Source of the DNA: Sorghum bicolor
Taxonomy: Eukaryota > Streptophyta > Magnoliopsida > Poales > Poaceae
Direction: 5' to 3'
Length of the DNA stretch: 64,000 nt
NCBI RefSeq assembly: GCF_000003195.3
Contig: NC_012875.2
Coordinates: forward strand, 12,056,174 to 12,120,173
Shown: in pieces, positions 56,823 to 64,000 of the stretch
Layout of the letters: every line of letters starts with the position of its first letter
How positions within the stretch are numbered: position 1 is the stretch's first letter
The notes under the pieces: model-generated
Databases searched by the model: none
The model's input: only the letters and a program-made list of their open reading frames with translations
Told to the model about the DNA's origin: nothing
Made by a program: the position numbers and the translations under genes

Positions 56823-57689
56823 CTAGAAGGACCGCTCCATCATGAGCTGTGCAAAAATTAGTAAATTAATTGATCTCAATGCAAAACAAGTAGTTTAGGA
56901 ATAGTGTCATCTAACCTTTCAAACAACAGCTTGTGAAGATGAAAACCTCCAACTTGTATATCTATCCAATTTGTAGACTTCGGAGCTAACATTAAAAATA
57001 AAGACAAAACCCTAAGTAATAATTCAAAAAAGAACACAAAACAACTAAATCAAATTGACAAGGTAGAAAAACACCATTGATGGAATAAACTAAATATATA
57101 CCTTCATTCACTAAAATAAATTTGAGAAGGAAATATGGAAATGGTCAGAAGAGAGGCATCATCTTAAGCAACCTCATACATGAAAAATGCATATTGCATA
57201 ATTAAATCAAATTTACATAAAAAATAACATCCTTAACAATATAATTTAAAAAACTAAAAAGAAAACTTATCTTTCTCTCTCTTCCCAAGCATGGAAACAC
57301 CATTCATGGAAACCACTACATATATATTTCTTGGATTCACTAATTAGAGAAGAAAACATAGAAAAAGTGAGAGGAGAGACATCATCTAACCATCTTAACA
57401 AACCTCATTTGAGCAAATATAGTCCATACCTAGCTATTCTACTCTCTTTCTCTCATGGTGAAACCCTAGATCCAAAAAGTAGCTCAAATTGAGTAAGAGG
57501 GCACAAAAAGAGGCATTAGAGGCATCAACTAACCTTTCTTAACCACCTCCTTCCAAGAAATGAAGATTAAAACCTCTCCCGTTGTATTTTGGAAAAACTA
57601 GACCTCCAAGATATGCTCCAATGGAAGGTGGCTGCGAGCTACAGTTCTGTCCGAGGAGGAAGAAAGGGGCTGTGGGGATATTTATAGAA
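56823..57689 (-). other. CACTA1 region between transposase start and subterminal repeats
   Basis: This is AT-rich DNA with no recognisable gene, probably the upstream untranslated exon, intron and promoter of the transposase gene. Confidence 0.4.
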
Positions 57690-57998
57690 AGAATAGCACA
57701 TGTAAATCAATTAACACAGGCGGTTCACATAAGAAAACCGCCTGTGTTAATGCTCCATTTACACAGTCGGTTCCTTTATGTGAACCTCCTGTGTAAATTG
57801 ATTAACACAGACGGTTCACATAACGGAACCGCCTGTGTAAATGGAGCATTAACACAGGCGGTTTTTGCCTGTACATACCTATTTACACAGGCGGTTTTGA
57901 ATTCTTGCCGTACAAATTTATAACACAGGTGCTTTATAAATAAAACCGTCTGTACAATGTTTTTGCCACCGCCGGCTTAGAGTATCTGTGTACTAGTG
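57690..57998. repeat. CACTA1 subterminal repeats and right terminus
   Basis: At least seven direct and inverted copies of a word ACACAGGCGGTT (with variants such as AACCGCCTGTGT) fill 57713-57955, many followed by CACATAA. They precede the CACTA terminus. Clustered subterminal repeats of this kind are the DNA-binding sites of the accessory transposase in En/Spm elements. Confidence 0.8.
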
Positions 57999-58171
57999 AC
58001 CTTTTAGTTCCGATTGCTGTTACCAACCGGAACTAAAGGTGGACCTTTAGTCCCGGCTCACGGAACCGTAACAAAAGGTGGGACAATTAGTTCCGAAACC
58101 TTAGCCCCGGTCTCGTAAGCGGGACTAAAGGCTCTTACGGACCGGGGCTAAAGCCCTTTCATGTACCAGTG
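57999..58171 (-). mobile_element. CACTA-type end or MITE with TTTAGTCCCGG repeats
   Basis: Short inverted words (CCTTTAGTCCCGG, AACCGGAACTAAAGG, CCGGGGCTAAAG) end in GTACCAGTG at 58171. The complement is CACTGGTACATGAAAGGGC, a known style of grass CACTA terminus. The left end abuts CACTA1 (ACTAGTGACCTTTTAG) and may be a worn partner terminus. Confidence 0.5.
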
Positions 58172-58659
58172 TGGTTCGTACAATGGTACTAAAATAAGAT
58201 GCACGAAACGTTGAGAGGGCACATGACAATTCGAACTCGTCCTCTCGTACATTTGTTGCCTCTTGTTTCGTGCATGCATCTGTCTTGGACCGCGCAAGCT
58301 TATAAGATGTAGCCATGAGATCGAGTGCAGGGTATTGTCCACACCTCAAACTACTAAATCTTTCGCTTATTTCACAACCACATGGATATAAAAACATTTC
58401 TAGGAATTCATTGTTCCCAGAACCATGCCATACCCTTTACACACTTTCTACCATTTCGGTACAGAGTTTGTTATGTGTATGTTGACCTTCATAATTTAGC
58501 CCCACAGTAGCTAGTCCGTCGATCACACCCCTACATGGCTACTTTTTTGTGCAACATGTGGCAGCAGAGCAGCTGAGCAGTATTATATGTATGTTCAGAT
58601 ATTTGCGGGATTTCGTCTTGACATTTGCAAACAAAATGGTGCATGCACCTAGATACGTA
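58172..58659. other. Unassigned sequence
   Basis: A 90-codon minus-strand frame (58397-58125) extends from the CACTA fragment and has no recognisable pattern. The stretch contains the words TTTCGTGCAT and ATGCACGAAACG as an inverted pair (about 58199-58276), perhaps part of a small hairpin element. I see no gene. Confidence 0.3.
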
Positions 58660-58916
58660 CTCCCTCCGTCCCTGAAAGCTGCAATTTCTAGAGTTGTTTT
58701 AAGTCAAACTTTTACAACTTTGACTAAATTTATAAAAAAAAATGCTAAGATTTATAGTACCAAATTAATACCATTAAATTTATTATAGAATATATTTTTG
58801 AAAGATACTTATTTTATGTCATAGATATTGATACTTTTTTCTATAAAGTTGGTCAAAGTTAGAAAAATTTAACTGGCACGGATTCTAGGAGTTGAAGCTT
58901 TCGGGGACGGAGGGAG
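58660..58916. mobile_element. Stowaway-like MITE, 257 bp
   Basis: The inverted ends are CTCCCTCCGTCCCTGAAAGC and its imperfect complement (GCTTTCGGGGACGGAGGGAG), flanked by TA on both sides (58658-58659, 58917-58918). The interior is AT-rich and non-coding. CTCCCTCCGT ends and a TA target mark Tc1/mariner (Stowaway) MITEs of grasses. Confidence 0.9.
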
Positions 58917-59331
58917 TACCTCCACCAACTATCCCGTCTAATGCATGCAAACGTACCGGATCTATCGGTAGGTAGGAAAGTAGCTGGTCTCGTAACATGT
59001 GAATGTAAGAGGCTCCATTTTCGGTTTCAGTGATCCATAAATAAACACAAGCAAAGGTGACTAGCTTTATTTTATACGGCCCATGATAAAAAAAACTTAA
59101 TTATATTGAGGCTACTTGTCTTTCTTGCCTGTGATTTGTTCCGGCGTATGACACTAAAATCTATATCACTTATACAATGTTTAAACCCCATTACAAGTTC
59201 TATCGAACACCAAAGCCATCCAAGTCATCACTTCCATATTTTCTGTCTTTAGTATGAAACACTAATACAAAAAAAGCTCAATGGTGGCGGTAATATATAT
59301 GTAATTTCTACTGGTGATTTCAGTTATAGTG
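58917..59331. other. Unassigned sequence with a possible CACTA-end remnant
   Basis: No gene is seen. CACTAATACAAAAAAAGC begins at 59260, and TATAGTG (59325-59331) directly abuts the CACTA2 terminus. The 72-bp piece 59260-59331 thus has CACTA-like ends on both sides. Confidence 0.35.
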
Positions 59332-60415
59332 CACTAGTGCAAATAAAATGGTCAATCACACTCAGAAACCGCAAGTGGAAATCCGTTTACACTGACAGAT
59401 CACTTAACGGAATCGCCAGTGTAAATAGTTCATTTCCACTAGCGGTTGCATTAAGTGAACCACGTGTGTAAATGGGTTCCTACAGGCCGTTCACTTAACG
59501 CAACTGCTACTGGAAATGCACTATTTGCACTGGCGGTTCACTGAACCACTAGTGTAAATGGATTTTCACTGGTGGCTAGATCAAGTAACTACTAGTAAAG
59601 TTTCTAGTATAAATACCCCTTCTTCCTTTCCGAGTAGAATAGTTTCTCGCATCCACCTTCCATAGGAGGCCATTTTAAAACAAGGGAAGAAGTTTTGATC
59701 TTCATTTCTTGGAATGAGATTGCTAAGAATGGTTAGTTTATGTCACTCTTGCCTCTTTTTGTTCATTCTTGCTCAATTTTATCCACTTTTTGGGTCTAGG
59801 GTTTCACCATGTGTTAGAGAGAAGAGTAGCTAAGTTAATATCTTTATTTGCTTAAATGAGGTTACTTAAGATGGTTAGATGATGTCTCTCCTCTATCCAT
59901 TTTTATTTTTGCTTCTCACTTTAGTTTAACCAAGATATATTTAGTTATTTTCATGAATTATGTGTTGTTGTGTATTAATGTGGAGAGAGAAATATAGGTT
60001 CTTTTTGTTAGTTTTCTAAAGTATGTAGTTTTTGTATTCATTTCTCAATTTGTTAGTTTTTAAAATTATGTAGTCTTTGCCTTGATTTCTTAATTTGATT
60101 TAATTATTGACTATTTAATTATCAACTCTGTATTTATGAAAGATATTTTGTGTTTATTAAATAGAAAATATGGAAGAGATTTCTTCGATTACCACTATGT
60201 TGTTGACTAAGGTTACTTAGTTTGGTTGATATCATTCTTCTACCATTTAGCAAACCTTGCTATGAGGTATTTAAATTGCAAAATATACAAGTGGGAGGTT
60301 TTCATCTTGATTTTGTGGAAGTAGTTTGGTGATCAACAGATTAGATAATAAATTACTCTAGACAATCATACTTGTTTTGCATTGATTATAATTAATTCAT
60401 TGTATTTTTTAGGTA

Positions 60416-61470
60416 ATGATGAAGAGGTTCATCTGGATGTCTAATTTATCAAGATTGGATCCATCATATATACCCGAGGTTCATAGGTTTATTGATGCCA
60501 CTAAGAAACATACTTGAAGAACAAAGACAAAGCACATATGTTGTCCATGGATAGACTGCAAAAATATTGTCGTATTTGATGACACTGAACCAATCACTTC
60601 TCATTTAGTGTATCGAGGATTTATCAAGGATTACTTGATTTGGACAAAGCATGAAGAGGGTAACTCTATGCCTTATATAATGGGAAACCCTGCAAACATT
60701 GACACCGATGGTCCAGATAATTGTTGAAGAATTTCCGTTCGTACAGGAGACACAACAACGCCTTCCTCACAGCATAAATGTTGTGCCAAATGTTACGCCT
60801 ATGGAAGATGTAGAATTCTTAGAGGCAATATTGCGTCAATATACTGATCCATCAATGTTGTTAATGAAATATATGGAGGCGCGCCCTGATGAAGGCTGCA
60901 GAATTCTTAGAGGCAATATTGTGTCATCATACTCATCCATCAATGTTGTTAATAGAAGGTATGGAGGCCCTGATGAAGGCTGCAGAAGAGCCTTTATACG
61001 ATATGTCTCAGGGTTGTACCCAAGAGTTCACGACGTTGTGGTTTGTGCTAAAGTTATTGGTATTAAAAGCTAGATATGATATGTCTGATGTTGGCTTTGA
61101 TGCCTTCTTGAGTATTATCATAGACATGCTTCCAAAGGAGAACAAAGTGCCTATGAACACGTACTATGCAAAGAAGCTAATCAGTCCACTCACTATGGGT
61201 GTCGAGAAGATCCACGCATGTAGAAACCACTATATTATATATCATGGTGATGTTTATAAGGATTTGGAGAGTTCTCCAAAGAGTACTGCAAGTAGGTACC
61301 AGACGAATAAAGAATATAGAGAGGAAGAATGTGCTGCTTTCATGTCTAAAGGAAAGAAGCAAAAGAAGACCCAACAGAACAGCCAACATACTTCAAAATC
61401 TAGCAGCAAAGAAAAAGATTCCTGCTTTGGTGATGTGGTACCTTCCCATGGTCGCTCGATTGAGGTGCGT
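60416..61470 (+). pseudogene. CACTA2 TNP2-type transposase, N-terminal fragment
   Basis: From the ATG at 60416: 'SNLSRLDPSYIPEVHRFID', a stop, 'KHICCPWIDCKNI', 'HLVYRGFIKDYLIWTKHEEGN'. This parallels the CACTA1 protein residue for residue in long stretches. A frame at 60889-61473 covers 'EEPLYDMSQGCTQEFTTL', 'DVGFDAFLSIIIDMLPKENKVP' and a polar linker, ending at 'VMWYLP'-like sequence in another phase. It contains a local tandem duplication (60813-60984) and several stops. The Cys pair of the CACTA1 motif 'CPKCGASRYK' is lost here ('SPKSTASRYQ'). Confidence 0.7.
60813..60984. repeat. Tandem duplication inside CACTA2 transposase
   Basis: Two copies of an about 84-88 bp unit beginning GAATTCTTAGAGGCAATATT (60813-60900, 60901-60984) lie head to tail. 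The first copy has four extra bases (GCGC within GGCGCGCC). An 88-base step changes the reading phase. Confidence 0.85.
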
Positions 61471-63355
61471 TGATGATAATTGAGTCAAATTTTTAATTGT
61501 GACTTAACCTAGGAAGAGATCTAAAACAATGTATAAAGAAAGCTTATAGGACCACACATCTTGTTGTTCTCACATGTTTTGCAGGATATTCAATATTTCA
61601 CCATATAAAAGTATTACAAGTGAAGAATCTGAGGACACCATCATGGCGAGCTCATTGAGACGATCGAGATAGACATATCATTTGCTATATTCACAACATC
61701 AGAGAGAAAGTCCTCAATGGATATGGCTCAAAAGACACTAGAAGACCCTAGAACCATCATCATCACAAGTACAGGGACTAAACCAACAAGATTTCATAGC
61801 TCTGTGAAATAATATATTTCAGGGATTTATATAGAAGCTAGGGAAGGAAGAATCTATCCTCGACATGACACATTACAAAAATGGATCAAAAAATGGCACT
61901 AGAACGATGTGAAAAACATCAGAAGGCACACAAATATAGTGGAGGACCAGCGGCTACGGGCTGGCCGACCCCACATGCTAGGCAGGCAGGCTTGGTCTTC
62001 CTACTAAGTGGGCCCTCCTTCATGTAATGGACTCCAACCGACCTCTATGATGCATCTTGACTATTGTCTTATGTCAGTTTGATCAAGGGCTGCGGTTCAC
62101 CCCACTAGACTATATAAGCAGAGGCAGAACCCTTGGAGGCATCAACCAATCAATCAAAATCATCATAATCATATCTCACATCCATTGTTCGGTTCAAATG
62201 TGTCCCTCAAAACGATAAGCTAGAGCTTCACCGACTAGGGCATAGATAGAGCATCAGAATATAAATTAGAGGAGTCAAGCAACGCTTGGATTCTGGATCT
62301 AGTAACGATGAGGCTAGGTAAAGCATTGTTAATCTATTTATGTCATTTATCTTCTAGTTCATTGTGGTTATGTTCTAGTTCATCTTTTGTTCTTCTAGTT
62401 TATCTTCTAATCGTTTAGTTCTTGTTTTACTTCAGCTAGTTCATCGTCTAGTTCATTCTTGTCTAGTTTATGTTTTCCTCTAGTTCATATTCTAGTTTGT
62501 GTGTGAGTCAAGTACTTGATATGACTTATTAGAATTCTATATTCATAATTATAATGTTTGTTGCCTACATTGATTATATTTTTAGTATAGTTGGAGTAGT
62601 ATTGTGTTTATGATGTTGTTCATATAGCACTCATCCTGAGGATCAAGGTGTGGGTGGTAGATATTGTGTAAGTGTGGTGCTTATACATTGTTTATCTGTG
62701 AATGCCCCCTATATATTCCGAGCCATGTGGTAGATCATGAAGGTGACTATTATAGCTTCGTTGAGTCCTCCATAGTCCATTCCCTAAATATAGGACCTGT
62801 AAGGCTTAAGTTGTGGGGTCATGTCTTGCTCTGTTCCTGACCTGCCTTAGCATTGTCTCCTGAGTATAAATGTTAGATTATCCTGACCACTGATTGCAAA
62901 ATGTAATTGCACTAATCAATGTAGCTCAATGTCCTATAGTTAGAATAACCTTAGGAGTTAGTCTCTATTTTCTAGTTCTTTCTAGAGTCATGCCCATGTA
63001 AGAAAATACTCGGTGGAGCCCCTTTCATGATTACCTTGATTAGTTACTAATTATCCTTTATTTATGATACGATTGATCCCTATTTTGAGTATTGATCTAA
63101 TGGAACTCTTATCACAAGTGTAAGTCATAGCTTTTATTCTTTATACCTCCAAGTGCCTTGCTAGTGGTAAAATTATAAATAATGATATGTGGAACTTTCT
63201 TGGGCAAAATTCTACAACAGGTGTATTTTATGTATGCACTTGCGGATAACCATTATTCATTTTCCATACTGCTATGATCATAAGTACAACCACATCTTTT
63301 GGTGTTGTGTTGTGGATGATGGCCTGACTTAAGCAATGCTAAGAGGTGTCCCAAA
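61470..63355 (+). repeat. Element F 5' LTR (Athila-like), approximate
   Basis: The transposase coding sequence stops here and an LTR-like sequence begins (TTGATGATAATTGAG, resembling TTGACGGTCCTTAAG of A). A TATA box CTATATAAGC at 62110-62119 is followed by GCAG and CCCTTGGAGG, as in A. The segment at 62640-62760 (GTGTAAGTGTGGTGCTTA...) matches A's LTR segment near 3700. The end near 63355 is judged from a degenerate primer-like TAATGCCTTTTTTAGGAA (63362-63379). Confidence 0.5.
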
Positions 63356-63441
63356 CATTTCTAATGCCTTTTTTAGGAAATGGTTTGACCCTCCGATTTG
63401 TAATCCTGTTAGAGATGTCAATATTGGTATCTCTAAGCATC
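63356..63441 (+). other. Element F start of internal region, possible degenerate primer site
   Basis: TAATGCCTTTTTTAGGAA aligns with TGGCGCCGTTGCCGGGGA mostly through G-to-A and C-to-T changes. About 60 further bases follow before the next LTR begins. Nothing else is recognisable. Confidence 0.35.
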
Positions 63442-64000
63442 TGTTGACGGTCGTTAAGTACCAAATATAACCGTCAACTATTGTATAATTTAATATAAAA
63501 TAAATCACAAAGCACATTTTAACACAACAAGAATCATCACTCTTAATTCAAGAATCCCCAAGGCCGCTCGTGACCATGAGCACGGCTAGTATACCAGTTT
63601 TAAACATTCGGCAGAGGTTGTACATCTTTACCCATGAGTTATGATTTACCCTTCCACCCGAGGTGGCTAATCTCTTAACCCCCTTCCTAGGGAGGTCGGT
63701 AGGGATCAATATGAAGTCTTTCAAAGGATCGTCTAACAAGTTGGGGCTGCTTGGTTTTATTAGTCAGTTCGTGTGATCCACCCACGGGAATCCACGGTCT
63801 GCTATCCCCCAATTGCGCCACATTGGTAACCGCTAACGAGCTAGAAAAGTTACTCATACTTAACTAAAGCCAGAGGCATTATAGCCATCATGGTTGCACT
63901 GTTGTCCCGGTTATCACTTACAGATAAATCATCAAGTGGCTAAAAAGTGTTTTTTATCGTTTATTACTTAACATTAATTAAGTCACAAGATCATGGTCAC
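63442..64000. repeat. Element G LTR, first 559 bases (runs off window)
   Basis: The LTR begins TGTTGACGGTCGTTAAG, like element A, with a perfect 8-bp inverted pair TTGACGGT/ACCGTCAA (63444-63451, 63470-63477). The upstream flank AGCATC would contain its TSD. No second copy is visible, so orientation and type (solo or full) are open. Frames on the minus strand here are not recognisable. Confidence 0.55.

Larger units (their letters stand above)
52262..57998 (-). mobile_element. CACTA1: En/Spm-type DNA transposon, right half
   Basis: It carries two minus-strand transposase genes and subterminal repeats, and its terminus reads CACTAGTACACAGATACTC on the minus strand, ending at 57998. The left part is cut by element H at 52262 and lies outside the window, so TIR and TSD pairing cannot be checked. 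Many stops and phase shifts show it is inactive. Confidence 0.8.
59332..61470 (+). mobile_element. CACTA2: En/Spm-type element, left part
   Basis: The terminus CACTAGTGCAAATAAAATGG starts at 59332. It is followed by subterminal words such as CACTAGCGGTTGCATTAAGTG, with GTGTAAATGG and GCGGTT in both orientations (59380-59590). A plus-strand TNP2-like gene follows, cut near 61470 where an LTR begins. Its orientation is opposite to CACTA1, and the two proteins are similar. Confidence 0.7.

Noticed and set aside
57690..57960. Evenly repeated words resembling a CRISPR array
   Set aside because: The copies are in both orientations, irregularly spaced and next to a CACTA terminus: subterminal repeats of a plant transposon.
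58125..58397. 90-codon minus-strand frame
   Set aside because: It begins in unassigned DNA and ends inside a CACTA-type terminus; no recognisable pattern.

Overview
The window looks like intergenic, repeat-packed DNA from a large grass (Poaceae, probably panicoid) nuclear genome. The evidence is the kinds of elements present: Tat-lineage Ty3/gypsy elements with antisense ORFs, Athila-like non-autonomous gypsy elements with tRNA-Asp-type primer sites, a chromovirus, En/Spm (CACTA) elements with TTTAGTCCCGG-type ends, and a Stowaway-like MITE with CTCCCTCCGTCCC ends. I see no convincing host gene, rRNA, tRNA gene or CRISPR array. Species cannot be fixed from the sequence alone.

Most of the window is one deep transposon nest, which I could order from intact target-site duplications (TSDs). 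A CACTA element (CACTA1, 52262-57998, minus strand) was entered by an Athila-like LTR element H (1741-2918 plus 48478-52261). H was entered by a Tekay/Del-type LTR (X, 1-1740, left part outside the window) and by a second Athila-like, gag-only element A (2919-48477, TSD GAGCT). A carries two further sub-nests. In its coding region lies Tat element D (5540-25696, minus, TSD CTAAG), whose LTR holds a CRM-like chromovirus E (5866-13766, minus, TSD CTACA). In A's 3' LTR lies a long non-coding element B (30839-48153, TSD GTTAT) with 3.7-kb LTRs, whose 5' LTR holds a second Tat element C (31685-39927, minus) that has lost its 3' LTR. Right of the nest are a CACTA-type end fragment (57999-58171), a MITE (58660-58916), a second CACTA (CACTA2, 59332 to about 61470, plus strand), an LTR with a degenerate primer site (F, about 61470-63441), and the first 559 bases of another LTR (G, from 63442).

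Coding content is almost all decayed gag-pol. The best-preserved frames are the C pol (33090-36242) and the D integrase (18123-19184). Both Tat elements also carry a multi-exon antisense gene between pol and the 3' LTR. The D copy encodes a plant-mobile-domain-like region, a basic stretch and a C-terminal coiled coil; the C copy is a coiled-coil protein missing its beginning.

The least expected signal is a hexamer, GCCGAT/ATCGGC. It occurs more than 80 times along D (by eye; about 6 expected in about 12 kb), on both strands and in LTR, antisense gene, gag and pol alike, and is nearly absent from element E embedded in D.
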